Shown: positions 9,574-20,100, numbered from the stretch's first letter. The stretch: 64,000 nucleotides of DNA from Bimastos eiseni (GCA_959347315.1 OY365806.1:20554747-20618746), one strand, 5' to 3'. A program made the numbers and translations. The notes: generated by a model from the sequence alone, not told the origin.

Positions 9574-9910
9574 AGAGCTTTAGTTTTTTATTGGCTCTGA
9601 CAGTGAACAATCCTGTTAAGCATCTTAGAAGTAGCTTGCAACCAATAGCGCTGCATAAATGGTCGCAATTTAATTTGCACTGACAATTATTTTACAGTTA
9701 AAAGATGGTTCCATGAGAAATAGAGAATCAAAATTCATGTGTTTATTTCTTGATGTTTTGACATTAATTTAACAATTTTTGTGCCATTTTTTTTCATAGT
9801 GATGACTAAAAATGTCCTTAATTTTGTGTTAAATGTTACAAAAAGCATATATATAAGGTATCGCCCAGACCCAGTGCTTAAAGTGTAATAAAAGAAGTGC
9901 TTGGACGCTA

Positions 9911-10394
9911 GGGGAGCCGTCCATAAATGACGTCACGCAATTTTGGACGATTTTTGACCCTCCCCTTCGTCACGCGTCGTCACAAATGCCAGGACCCCCT
10001 CAAATACGACGTCACGTCACAAGGCCCTGAGCCCCCCCCCCCAAAATAAAACCAGATGTCCAGAATGTAACGCAAATATTCTTATAATTATTAAAAAAAT
10101 TATTTGTAACTATAAAATATTTCAAATTATAATAGTAGAATGAAGAAAAGTGGAAAAATTAAGTAGCCTATGATTACGATCTTATACATTCCTCAGGATG
10201 AAAGAGTACCATAATCCTAACTAGTGTTGTTTAATTGTAGTAACAACTATATATGTATACTGCTAATTTAGTGGAACTTGTTTAAGTGAGTGTAAGTTTT
10301 TAATAAAATTACGTATTTTGATGTGATGATGTGACGTCACATTTCGTCGACCCCTCTACCCCTTGTCACACATCGGTACAAATGGACGTCCTCT
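9911..10394. mobile_element. Non-autonomous relative of the 2249-5829 transposon
   Basis: Its left end, GGGGAGCCGTCCATAAATGA followed by CGTCACGC and ATTTTTGACCCTCCCC..GTCACAAATG, matches the inverted right end of the large element over about 60 bp. Its right end (TGTGACGTCACA..GACCCCT..CCCC..GTCACA..GGACGTCC) matches the inverted left end. The interior is non-coding and AT-rich. The exact right boundary is uncertain by a few bases and no clear 3-bp duplication is assigned. Confidence 0.75.
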
Positions 10395-10608
10395 AATGTC
10401 AAAAATTCAAGAACTAAAAATTGCTAAGGTAGAGCACCAACATATTAAGTCGACGACAAAAGGTTTGTGCACTGTGGTCCACTGTGTTCGTTAAAATAGA
10501 AGTTGGACTGGTGATATTAACGATGATAGACGGTGGATGGAAATTTTTTTCCTACTCGTTTTCCTCTTGATAATAACGTACGCATCTAGAGGCATTGCAC
10601 TGCTGCAT

Positions 10609-10707
10609 GGACGATCATTGACGGCGTCCAGGCTCTGCTGGCCAAATAAGTGGCACGACGGCGTCCAGCCTCGAAAATAAGTGCCTGCACGCCGTCCATG
10701 ACCGTCC
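10609..10707. repeat. Short foldback/inverted repeat
   Basis: GGACGATCATTGACGGCGTC with CAGG (left) pairs with GCCTGCACGCCGTCCATGAC with CGTCC (right), with three mismatches. The arms are about 25 bp, separated by about 50 bp that also carry a GGCGTCCAG copy. This is probably a MITE terminus pair. Confidence 0.55.
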
Positions 10708-10853
10708 AGGCACACTTTAAGCCCTGCCCAGACCCATCGGCGGGTTATCCTAAAGGGTTGCGCGCCTTCAGCGCTTGACACTATAGGCCACCAATGACCA
10801 TAATTTGTCCCACTGGTTTTTACGCTTCTGAAATTTCATGTATGCGGCGCTAC

Positions 10854-10912
10854 GTATGTCTTGTTATGTCTAATTACGTCTTGTTATGTCTTGTTATGTC
10901 TTGTTATGTATT
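10854..10912 (+). repeat. ATGTCTTGTT decamer tandem repeat
   Basis: About six degenerate copies of TTATGTCTTG occur in a row. Confidence 0.85.
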
Positions 10913-11014
10913 CATAACATGTCGTCCTCCATGCATATCATATGCATGCGTGAGCGTGATCGTAATCAGAAAATTGCATAGCTGGCTTCAACTGAAAGCC
11001 CACTTTACGGCTGA

Positions 11015-11017
<3 letters not shown>

Positions 11018-11062
<45 letters not shown>
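11018..11062. repeat. (TA)n microsatellite
   Basis: An uninterrupted alternating TA tract of about 45 bp. Confidence 0.95.
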
Positions 11063-11064
<2 letters not shown>

Positions 11065-11362
11065 AACTGCCAAACCTAGGCCTACATGTATGCTCTTACT
11101 CTTAGGTTGGTTCAGATAGTAAATGAACCATTATTACCAATGTTTTCGTTCATTTGTCTGTGGGTGGAGCTGGGATGACCTACACTTTGCTTGCATGGCA
11201 GTAACGAATCATATGGCATGCCCCAATTTTTATATCAGTTCTATCAGTTATATTCAGCATTTGCAAGCTGCGTATCGTCTTAGCGAGTCGAGAAAACACC
11301 CTCCTCCACTGGCTCATTTTTTTTGATTACCTTAACCCACCCAACTAACTAATATTCCCATA

Positions 11363-12270
11363 CCTAAAGTTACTTTTACTAAGTTCCTTGGTGTTTTCGT
11401 TGACCAATCACTTACCTGGAAAACTCATATTGATAGCATTGCAGCGAAACTAGCAAGAAACATAGGAATTTTATCTCGTAGTGCGCATCTCCTGCCCTTA
11501 ACTCTCCGCATCAGCTTTTACTACTCCCTTGTTCATCCTTTTCTGACTTATTGTAATATGATCTGGGCATCTAACTATCGCTCCAGACTTAAAAGACTCC
11601 ACATGCTTCAACGTAGGGCATTCGCGTTATTCGTCGTAACTTAAACAGTTCTTCATTGGGCCTGTGTTCTCAAATACTTAACCTTGAACAGATAATTGTG
11701 TTCCAACTTAATGAATTTATGTACAAGTATTTAAATAATTTATTGCCATCATGCTTCGAAAACTTTTTCTCTACTGTGCTCTAGCTTAACCCCTATGGCA
11801 TTCGTAACGCTGATAACTTCAGACCATGCCACTATCGAACTAATACCCGCATGTTCTCGTTAAGTGTCTCTGGACCTCAGGCGTGGAATAAATTGCCAGC
11901 GAGTCTACGCCAGTCAACCACCATCTCTCAGTTTAAAAATAAACTTAAAGAATACCTGCTAAAATTATAATTTATTCAGCTACTTGTCTAGTATTAAAGT
12001 TATGCTTCCTAGTTTTATGCCTTAACAGTCTCAATACCTCTGTTTTATAATGTTACATGTTAGTTAAGTAACTAATTTTCTTGTTCATTGTCTTGAATTT
12101 ACTTGCATAACCGTGCTATTATCAATTTTGTAATGGGTGTCCCTGCTAGCGGTCTCTTTAGGGTTCCTCTTTTTGTGCGCTGTCAACCTTTCTATGCTGT
12201 CTGACCTTAATATTATGTTTGTATAATTGGTTGTTCAGTAGTCAATAAAATTTTTGGTTAAAAATGTTTG
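11363..12270 (+). pseudogene. LINE RT thumb, C-terminus and 3' UTR
   Basis: Frame 2 from 11363 reads KFLGVFVDQSLTWKTHIDSI, then ARNIGILSRSAHLLP, RISFYYSLVHPFLTYCNMIW and LKRLHMLQRRA, stopping at TAA 11642. This is the standard post-palm region of jockey/CR1/Nimb-like LINE reverse transcriptases. After a frameshift, frame 1 continues SSLGLCSQILNLEQIIVFQL, has one internal TAG, and goes on with YGIRNADNFRPCHYRTNTRM and SGPQAWNKLPASLRQSTTIS, then QFKNKLKEYLLKL, ending at TAA 11968-11970. About 300 bp of UTR follow, with AATAAA at 12244 and a TTTGGTT-rich tail. The order of blocks is intact, so this is a 5'-truncated insertion with only two lesions visible in the coding part. Confidence 0.85.
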
Positions 12271-12814
12271 GTTTTGGTTGGATTAATAGAGTAGCCGAGA
12301 GAATCCATTAGACCTAGATGGGCAATTATAGGTCTCTATTGGTTTCTCGAAACTAATATTTAGGCTTCACATTCACATAGTGTGCATTGGCGCTCAAGCA
12401 ATGTATGCTGTTGTGCACAATTCTGGAAAAACTAATGAATTGGGAGGATCTTTAGTCGAACAACTTTGGCCCAATCACTTGTTGAATAGTCGTCTCTAAC
12501 AACATTGCTCATCGATCTTTCGTTACTCCTTCTGTTGCTTCGGTATGAGACAATGCTAATGAGCAACAGATATTCATGTCCTTGTAATCATCCGCAGTTC
12601 CTAAACGACCGTTACCAAGTGACGAACGGTGTTAATGCCTGTGTTACCATGGACGACCTAAAGGGCAACTGTTACTCATTGTAAGCGCGTCATAAGATCG
12701 GTGTATGTCACCTGTTTAGACTGATATTAGGCCCATTATAGTAGGCCTACAATTAATTGGCTTATTCAGTAGTTGAGAAAAGATGGCGTCCTGCACGGTA
12801 CCATTAAAGTGTAA
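12271..12814. other. No recognisable gene
   Basis: Unique-looking sequence follows the LINE tail, with one TAGGCCTA site near 12743. No coding homology is recognised. Confidence 0.5.
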
Positions 12815-13144
12815 TAGACCTATATAGGCTTTATTTCTAATAATAATAATTTATTACATTTATAATAAAAATTTAATGAAAATAGACTAACATATCTTGA
12901 TCTATAAAATATTATGCTTATTTTCGAGACACTGGGCTACGTCGCAACGCTATTAGAAGCAAGTGACATAAATTATGGCTATACATGGCTATATATAGAC
13001 CTATATAGGCTTTATTTCTAATAATAATAATTTATTACATTTATAATAAAAATTTAATGAAAATAGACTAACATATCTTGATCTATAAAATATTATGCTT
13101 ATTTTCGAGACACTGGGCTACGTCGCAACGCTATTAGAAGCAAG
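12815..13144 (+). repeat. Near-perfect 149-bp direct duplication
   Basis: 12815-12963 and 12996-13144 are identical by eye (TAGACCTATATAGGCTTTAT ... CGCTATTAGAAGCAAG). They are separated by 32 bp that itself repeats GGCTATACATGGCTATATA. The lack of divergence indicates a young tandem duplication. It is AT-rich and non-coding. Confidence 0.9.
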
Positions 13145-14299
13145 CTATACATGAACGGCTACAGTCATTCCGTCTCTAGTACGAGTCGGTTCTGCCTACA
13201 TTTGTATACTAGTTAATCTATTATTCGGCAGCTCTGACGTTTCGTTTTGCTTGCTCTTAGCGCTGTCGTCGCTCGATACAATCGCACATGATTGTGTGAA
13301 TGGCGTATCTTAACAGTGTTAATCAACCTCTCTTGATTGGTTAGTATCCTTACTTCAATGAATAAAACGATGGATGGACGGTGAGAGACCATTGACCCAG
13401 ACTGCATTGGCAGACTGCTTGACAGCTCCATCACTCGGTGTCCTAAAACACTCAGTCTTCTGACCGCGTCTTCAGTATGCATCTTCTTGTCCACTGCCAA
13501 CCATCACATAGCTTACCGCTACCCTAGGAGAGTGAATGTATGCAACGATCTTCAATTACACTCTATGCTCTTGCTACCCATTCCATGCATCTGTGTGTCG
13601 TCTACGTAGGATCTTGAGCACAGCGGGCGTACAGACACAATGCCTGCAGTTCAAAGGTCGGTGAATTGTCAATAGAAACCATTCGTCGCTGATCACTATT
13701 TTGCTAATCCTGTCATGATAATACCGTTCATTGGCTCAATCTGTCGCTCACCTAAGTCCACGCTGACGTCACTCGATTACAGTAATATAATCTTATGGAA
13801 ATCAGGAAAAATGTCTGTTGCACGAGTCTCTTCCAGCCGTGTTTGGTAGCGGTGAGTTTGTCAAAATACTTGCATGCATAACATCCCTATGCATGCATGC
13901 ATGTGTGGCGTTCTGCCTAGCTCTCGGACGGTGTCGACTCCAGCTCGCTGACACGCCTGGGAGTCGCCCGAGTCACTTTCTTGTAAAATCTCAATGCCAA
14001 ATGGCTGCTCTCTATATCTATCACGAGGTCTGACTCTGCCTATTCCGCGGTCGCAGGATGGGCAATGTTCTGAGGATGGCCGTACTCAAAACAGGGTTCA
14101 TAATCATACCGGCAGGAGAGTCTTCCTCGCCTTGCATACCTTCCAAGCCACTAGCCTTTTCTTCCTCTCTACCTGATGTCGTACAATTCAGCATCTTGTG
14201 ACTCTGAAACTATCGCCAATTAGGGACACCAAACGTTCTCTTAAGTTACGAGGTTCAGATTTACTTGAAACAAGTCCATAAGCCATATCTGCCTTGACA
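13145..14299. other. No recognisable gene
   Basis: This is mixed-composition sequence with a GCATGCATGCATG run near 13890-13905. Short open frames here have no recognisable domain. Confidence 0.5.
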
Positions 14300-14807
14300 A
14301 TTATCGGTAGCTTAATTCAACGTCTTGTACTCCTAGACATAACTGTTCTCATCTCTCTAAACTCTGTCGTCCTAGACACTACCAGTCTCACAGCTCTTTG
14401 TCATATCATGCTAGACACTTAGCTATCACGCCTTCTGCTCAACACGTATCTCTCGGTCTATTTCCGTGTATAGCATGACGGCCGCACACGTATATTTTAT
14501 CATGCACCACAATTGACGGAGTAAGTTCCCGTCCTCAGTGTTGGCAGTTACCCACCAACACTGATATAATCTGCTTCGATAAAAATTACACTGGCATGAT
14601 ATTCACGGACTCTGATAGTGAAGGTCTTCTGTCTATAACCTTCGCTATCTGCACACAGATCTTCGCACGAGGGGGCCCGGTCTCGCACTTCAGTCAGTTC
14701 TCAGAACTGTGTGTGACGACAGGCAACCATGTATTCACCTAGGTATCCGATTACCAAAACGTACTCGTATCAATGACTTCGATCAGACACGCAAGTAGAT
14801 ACACTTC

Positions 14808-14850
14808 GGGAAAACGAGAGGAGTATCTATGACAAACGTAGGTAGCCAAC
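14808..14850 (+). other. 28S-like motif, copy A
   Basis: It reads GGGAAAACGAGAGGAGTATC, then TATGAC, six bases, and AGGTAGCCAA. Compare the 28S rRNA core GGTAAACGG..GGAGTAACTATGAC..AGGTAGCCAA as I remember it. It is preceded by GATCAGACACGCAA, as is copy F. Confidence 0.6.
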
Positions 14851-15052
14851 AGTAATATTTAAGCATCGATCAATTCTTGGTCTGCTTATTATCTTTACCC
14901 TGGGTTTCCGACTGCCCAGACTTTCACGTCTGCCTCTTGGTTCATTTCCGTGTGTGGCATACCTGCCTCACACGCATAAGTTATCATGTACACGATTGAC
15001 CGTCCTCTGCGCTGGTAATTGTCCGCCAACACCGTAATGTATTCTGATACTC

Positions 15053-15095
15053 GGGAAACCGGGAGGAGTAACTATGACCAACGTAGGTAACAAAC
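15053..15095 (+). other. 28S-like motif, copy B
   Basis: GGGAAACCGGGAGGAGTAAC then TATGAC, CAACGT and AGGTAACAAAC. The GGAGTAACTATGAC core is exact; the right core has two changes. Confidence 0.6.
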
Positions 15096-15440
15096 AAGAG
15101 TACTTATCGAAAAACTATAAAACCATCAAGAAGAGTTATTTGACTTGTAACCTGAAGGTATCAATCGGAACCAGTGTTTTCTCTTGCTTGTAACGTGCTC
15201 TTCTAACGTGTTCACCCTCCACGTGTAATTCCAACGGGTCCTCGGGAATTTCCCAGTATTTCTATCGAACGGCCACCCGAACTCTGTCACTGTCTGTACC
15301 ACTCTCGGCCCCCGGGCCTCTCTGACTATATGCGGTTAATAATCCTGGGACTCACCCAGTCTGTATCTATCACGGCCACCCGAATATTAACGATATCGGC
15401 TACCCGAACTTCCACGGTCTCCGACAACCCAAGTGTTGCC

Positions 15441-15480
15441 GGAAAACCCAGAGAGTAACTATGACTACGTAGGTAGCCAA
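15441..15480 (+). other. 28S-like motif, copy C
   Basis: GGAAAACCCAGAGAGTAACT, ATGAC, TACGT, AGGTAGCCAA. It is followed by two hairpins (ACGAAACCGT and TGCGGAAACACCCGCA) in the same order as after copy F. Confidence 0.6.
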
Positions 15481-15786
15481 GTATATATATTAACGAAACC
15501 GTACATAGAAAAGACTATGCGGAAACACCCGCAATTATTGAGGTCTTCGGCACGAGTCACGACCGTTTCTTGTAATCGTCGAACGCATCGTCGAGATCAC
15601 CCTCACCGTATTTTATCGAACGTATCCACTGGGGAACTTTCCCCGTATGTGCCAACGCTCCACCGGCAGCTCTCTCTCGGTCTGTACGGCTGCTACTCCG
15701 GGAATCTACCCGGTTTGTATCTCTTGCGGCAACCCGAACTTCTACGATTGCGATCACTTGAAGTTTTACGTCTCTGACAACCTGCT

Positions 15787-15829
15787 GGAAACTGATAGGA
15801 GTAGCTATGACCGAACTAGGTAACCAACA
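15787..15829 (+). other. 28S-like motif, copy D
   Basis: GGAAACTGATAGGAGTAGCT, ATGAC, CGAACT, AGGTAACCAA. It is preceded by GACAACCTGCT, as is copy G. Confidence 0.55.
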
Positions 15830-16289
15830 AGTATATTTCTCGGCCTGCTTTCATCTGTTATATACTTTTGTACCCGATCACCCAGATTCTCACCTGTCTG
15901 TAACTCTCATCGACTGCGTTTATTTATATAGGAACATATTTGTATTCGTCACCTAGAGCTCTGACCAACGGTAATGCACCAACTCTCGCAAACTTCGTTT
16001 CTGAGTCCTCAGACTCGATTCTCTCACAGGCACCTGAGGTAAGTGTCACCACGCTACCTCTATGTTTCACACAGACCTGTATTATTATAATCACTTTCTC
16101 TGAAGCAATTGAACTCTGTCTCTTACACACTGGAACGAACCACTGGCAGATCATTCAAGGAAGTCCTCGACAAGAGATTATGTAGTTAGATCTACTAGAA
16201 GAAATTCTGCGGCTAGTCCTGCAAGTAGAAGCCTCGCGGGAAACCGCAAGTCAAGATATTGCAACTAGGCATTGAACTGAATATACTTT

Positions 16290-16331
16290 GGTAAAACGAG
16301 AGGAGTAACTATGACCGACATAGGTAGCCAA
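16290..16331 (+). other. 28S-like motif, copy E
   Basis: GGTAAAACGAGAGGAGTAAC, TATGAC, CGACAT, AGGTAGCCAA. Both core halves match exactly. Confidence 0.65.
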
Positions 16332-16485
16332 GTAGAATTTTTACCGAAAGACCGTAAGACAATAAAGAGGACATACTGCGGGGACACCGCAAGTACAGAT
16401 ATTACGTTTAGTAACTCAAGTAAAAATACGCGGGGAAACCGCGACCAAAGACATTGCGATCAGACACGCAAATCAACAGATTGCT

Positions 16486-16527
16486 GGTAAACGGGAGGAG
16501 TAAGTATGATCACGTTAAGTAGCCAAG
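16486..16527 (+). other. 28S-like motif, copy F (closest upstream match)
   Basis: GGTAAACGGGAGGAGTAAGT, ATGATCACG, TTAAGTAGCCAA. It keeps the GGTAAACGG lead and a TTAAG-TAGCCAA right side. These correspond to the 28S segment that spans the R2 insertion site, with single-base gaps. Confidence 0.65.
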
Positions 16528-16934
16528 TATACATATTTACGGAAAACCGTAAATAGAAAAGAATATGCGGAGACACCCGCAATTGATGAGGTTTTCGGCA
16601 CAAAAGGGAACTTTCCCTGTATCTAACGCACCAATGGGGTCACCCTCCCCGTATTTATTGAACGCATTTATGTTTTCCAGTAAGTGTCAACGGCTTCACC
16701 GAGCCGCCCTTCCCGTCTTTTAACCAACGTGTACAAGGGAACTCTTCCCGAATATTGTCTCAACGGCCGCCGTAATCTGTCTTTCTTGATTATAATCGCA
16801 CCTCGTGGATTTACCCATTATATTGTATGTACGGCCACCGAGGCCTCTCTCGATGTAACGTTCGGTTGCTTGGGGCGTTACCCGATCTCTATTTCTAACG
16901 GCCACCGACGGGGTCACGTATCCGACAACCTGCT

Positions 16935-16977
16935 GGAAATCGTGAGGAGTAACTATGACCGATCTAGGTAGCCAACA
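16935..16977 (+). other. 28S-like motif, copy G
   Basis: GGAAATCGTGAGGAGTAACT, ATGAC, CGATCT, AGGTAGCCAA. It is the last clear copy in the array. Confidence 0.6.
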
Positions 16978-17140
16978 AGAATATTTCTCGGCCACCAGAA
17001 CTCCCACGGTCTGCACGGTAGGGGATTTTTCCCAATCTATCTCTCTGTCGGGTCTCTACGCACTCTCGAACGGCACCCAGACCTGTGAGCATTTCTCACG
17101 ATCGGTCTTTCTCTGTCAGCCTGTTGACTCCTACGATTAG

Positions 17141-17984
17141 GGCACGGTCCGTCTTGCGATCGACGGCAGAGGGGCCCACCCCACCAGATCAGCGAAAAGC
17201 AGCACCGGCCTGACCGCGAGAGCGACTGTCACTAGAGGTCGTATATATATGGCAACACGATCTCTGGAGCGGTACGAGAACCACTCTACGTATGAAGCAG
17301 TACGAACCACTGCTCCACATATATAGCGATGCACCGCATGTCAGGCTATACTCAAGCCAATTCATGTGTCTGCAAGCTATGAGATTAACTAAAAACCGCC
17401 GATCGGTCTTCCCTCGTATGATCTTAAGCCGTTGCAAGGCGCAACACTGTAAAAAATACACGTTAAAATAACGCTATGGCGAACCGATTATTTACAAATA
17501 AAACCTTCATTCAAGCCTTGTGGGCTGTCCGCCACACTTGCATATGTTGGCAAAAAGTCTTACAAGGCTTACTGTAGCAGCGCAAATAACGCTCAAGACT
17601 TTCGTTCTGTAATTGGGTACACTTCTCGATACACCCCACTTGTAATAAGGAGTTATGTATTCAAATCTTGCGTCAACTGGGTCGACGATCATTGTGCTCC
17701 TTTTCCCGCGTGAAGATCTCTATGTACCAAACTCTTAGCAACTCCGCCCATTGTATAATTCGACTCTGAGAACAGTATTTATTTTGGCAACTGCAAGTAA
17801 CCTCTCACTGAATTTCTACTGAAAAATTTTCCCAATGAATTAATTAATTATTCTGTGCATTTTAAAGGTGCCTCACACGACCTACATGTATGTCAGTGCT
17901 TAGGTATACGAATATCTTCTTAAAAGCTACATCGACCATGCGTGTGTGCGTGTATATAAATACACAAGCTTGCATATATGCATA
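17141..17984. other. No recognisable gene; array margin
   Basis: A few more stem-loops occur near the start (GGAGCGGT..ACCACTC and AGCAGT-N7-ACTGCT, about 17258-17315). After that the sequence looks unique and AT-rich. Confidence 0.5.
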
Positions 17985-18165
17985 AATTAATACATTCGTG
18001 CATAAATATAGGCCTGTACAATACATGTACACTCACATACATACTTACATACATACATACGTACATTAATGCATACATGCATACATACATACATACACAC
18101 ATATACATACATACATACAGACAGACATACATACATGGGCCTGCATATTTGCAAACAAACATAAC
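17985..18165. repeat. Degenerate (ATAC)n microsatellite
   Basis: Repeated ACATACATACAT units with point changes. A short (TA)n tract follows at about 18215-18233. Open frames here (Y/I/T/H or V/C/M repeats) are by-products of the repeat. Confidence 0.9.
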
Positions 18166-18536
18166 AATGCGGGCACGTGACCCTAACTGTCAAACCGGTG
18201 GTCACGTGGTGGGGTATATATATATATATATATGAAATGATTGGCTGAACTCTCGAATGTTCAAACACCGACTGTGACCACGGAAGATATCGTGAAGCAT
18301 TATATAGCGGATATGAAAGTTGCTGAAGCGGGAGTTGCCGAAGTTGCTCGAGAATAATGTTAGGCCTACAATCGGAAATCATCCCCTAAAGGTCAAAACT
18401 ATGAACCTTAGCATGTGGCGGCGTTATAGCCATGTTGAGATGTCAGACGTTTATATCTCTTTTATAGTTTCAACCGTAGCATAAATTTCTGATGGCAATT
18501 CTAGGCACCAATAGATGCCGAACGATCTATTCTCAG

Positions 18537-18729
18537 CAGGACCGTACCGAGCTATAATTGTGTCCTGTGCCTAACTAATTGCGCCCTGTGCGTAGCATCG
18601 ATTTGGCGCCCCCAAATCTTGAAAATAGTGCATTTTATAGAATAATAAGTTATTCCATCCTGAAATTTGCGCCCTTTCCACATTTCGCCCGGGGCCTCGG
18701 CCCCGCTGGCCCCCATCGGTACGGCCCTG
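18537..18729. mobile_element. hAT-type MITE with perfect 8-bp target duplication
   Basis: It starts CAGGACCGTACCGAGC and ends CGGTACGGCCCTG. ATTCTCAG flanks it exactly (18529-18536 and 18730-18737). At 193 bp it is longer than 7671-7843 because of a partial internal duplication of TAATTGCGCCCTGTG at the left. Confidence 0.9.
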
Positions 18730-18737
18730 ATTCTCAG

Positions 18738-19189
18738 CGCCTACATACACAAAATAAAAAAATAATCTTCAAACAAAACAAGCAAAATTGTTTTTATTGA
18801 CCTCGGCATTTATATTATGACAAAGTTAATAATAAATTGATATGACACGTAATGTTCAATAGGGAGGATAAGACCCAAGAAGGACAAAGGTCCTGTAGGG
18901 GGGCCACCCACATATCAAGAGTCAAAAGTTGTGATGGTCAGAGGTCGACACTTAAATAATACTAAAAAGGAAAAAACGCAGCTTAATTAATTATTAGCTG
19001 TAAACAGCATTGTTTGAGTTGAATTTACACGTTTGCTATGCCTGCCTTTACAATCTTCATGTTAATGATGATTATGTTGATAATGATCATGGTTACATCA
19101 GAGTCATACACAGGCAGTGTTATGCAGTATGCATTTAATCCAACGAAGTCAAAGTAATATGCTCACGTATTTTTATTTTAAAATATACA
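18738..19189. other. No recognisable gene
   Basis: AT-rich sequence with a GAAGGACAAAGGTCCT-like inverted motif near 18875. No coding homology. Confidence 0.45.
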
Positions 19190-19450
19190 AACATTTGGTC
19201 AGTTTTTCAATTTTTCTGTAAGGTTGTTTCAGAGTTTAGCACCCGAGTATTTGATTGTGAACGTTCTTATATTCGTACGAGTGTATCCAGGCCTGTAAGA
19301 GGAGGAGGTGGAGCGTAGACAATAGAGAGTGGCCTCAGATAGTGGAGTAAAGTAGATGTTGAAGATCGGAGGTAGTAGATTATTATTGTATTTAAACATG
19401 AATTGAAATATATAGTATAGTGTGATTTGCTTTAGTTTTAGTATACACAA
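19190..19450 (-). pseudogene. LINE ORF2 C-terminal relic
   Basis: The minus strand reads YYIFQFMFKYNNNLLPPIFN, then YFTPLSEATLYCLRS and RTNIRTFTIKYSGAKL, continuing past a stop as NNLTEKLKN. This fits the LINE block F-Q-x-x-x-F-x-Y-x-N-x-LP-x-x-F, then the R-T-N and Y-x-G-x-K-LWN-x-L terminus; the W codon has become a stop. About 85 residues remain. Confidence 0.7.
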
Positions 19451-20100
19451 CTGATTGTAGGTGCATTAGAATTGTAGGTGCATGCATTAGAATTTCTGTC
19501 TAAAATTTATTTTTATATTTTAATTATTGTGCAGACTATGACTATTGAGATTAGTCTGCTGAAGCACTGAATCGTTCGAATTATCACAAGACGCTTTTGC
19601 GCGCGGAGCATGCAATAAAGTGCAATGACGATGGACGTTCATCTATTATGCATTGTATGAAAAAGTTCCTCGAAAATTTCCACTTTGGATTAGTGGCATG
19701 CATGCAGTGAACGCAGGTGTTTCGCAATAGTATCCGCTGTAGTATCATAGTATGCCTGTCTGACAACCGCCAAGAAATACGCTTCTGAAATTACGACGTT
19801 ATCTATTATAGTCTGCACCAGCGCTTACAACCTTTCCATTATTATTATTAGGAAGGTGGTTCTATAACCTTTCCAGCAGGTAACTTTTCTTTGCGATTGC
19901 AGCAGGATATCTCAATTACAATCGGACCGGCGTCCAATTTTTAAGTTATTTTTTGCTTTCAATCACCTTGAATGTGCATTAAAATTGATTTAAATGCACG
20001 TTTAAACTCTATGATCATATTAAAATTCAAAGTGATAGCCTTGTATGTGTTTTTTGCTAGGAAAAATTTTCTGTTCTTAATTTAATTTTTTGGTATATTA
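19451..20100. other. No recognisable gene
   Basis: AT-rich DNA with scattered GCATGCATGC. Nothing identifiable. Confidence 0.5.

Larger units (their letters stand above)
14300..17140. repeat. Irregular array of small hairpins with interspersed 28S-like motifs
   Basis: Dozens of short inverted repeats recur every 35-50 bp. Examples are CAGTGTTGG-N10-CCAACACTG (14536-14563), CAGTTCT-C-AGAACTG (14695-14709), CTGGGACTCACCCAG (15345-15359), GGGGAACTTTCCCC (15631-15644), CCGGGAATCTACCCGG (15698-15713), TGCGGGGACACCGCA (16377-16391), CGCGGGGAAACCGCG (16429-16443), TTTACGGAAAACCGTAAA (16536-16553) and GGGAACTCTTCCC (16737-16749). Stems differ in sequence but keep pairing. Many are followed by CGTAT-N-TAT and AACG-type linkers, giving a loose 36-bp period. 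Seven 28S-like motifs subdivide the array at 196-503 bp intervals. Larger blocks also repeat (14445-14580 with 14930-15055; the sequences after 15480 and 16527). No coding homology is recognised. Confidence 0.8.

Noticed and set aside
14808..16977. GGAG plus ATG read as bacterial ribosome binding sites and starts
   Set aside because: The surroundings are a eukaryotic transposon landscape, most following frames stop early, and the motif is better explained by 28S-like sequence.
14300..17140. CRISPR-like array of palindromic repeats and spacers
   Set aside because: Repeats are not identical, spacing is irregular and the genomic context is eukaryotic with no cas genes.
14300..17140. An R2 retrotransposon at the 28S-like motifs
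   Set aside because: No R2 reverse transcriptase, zinc-finger or endonuclease coding is present between the motif copies.
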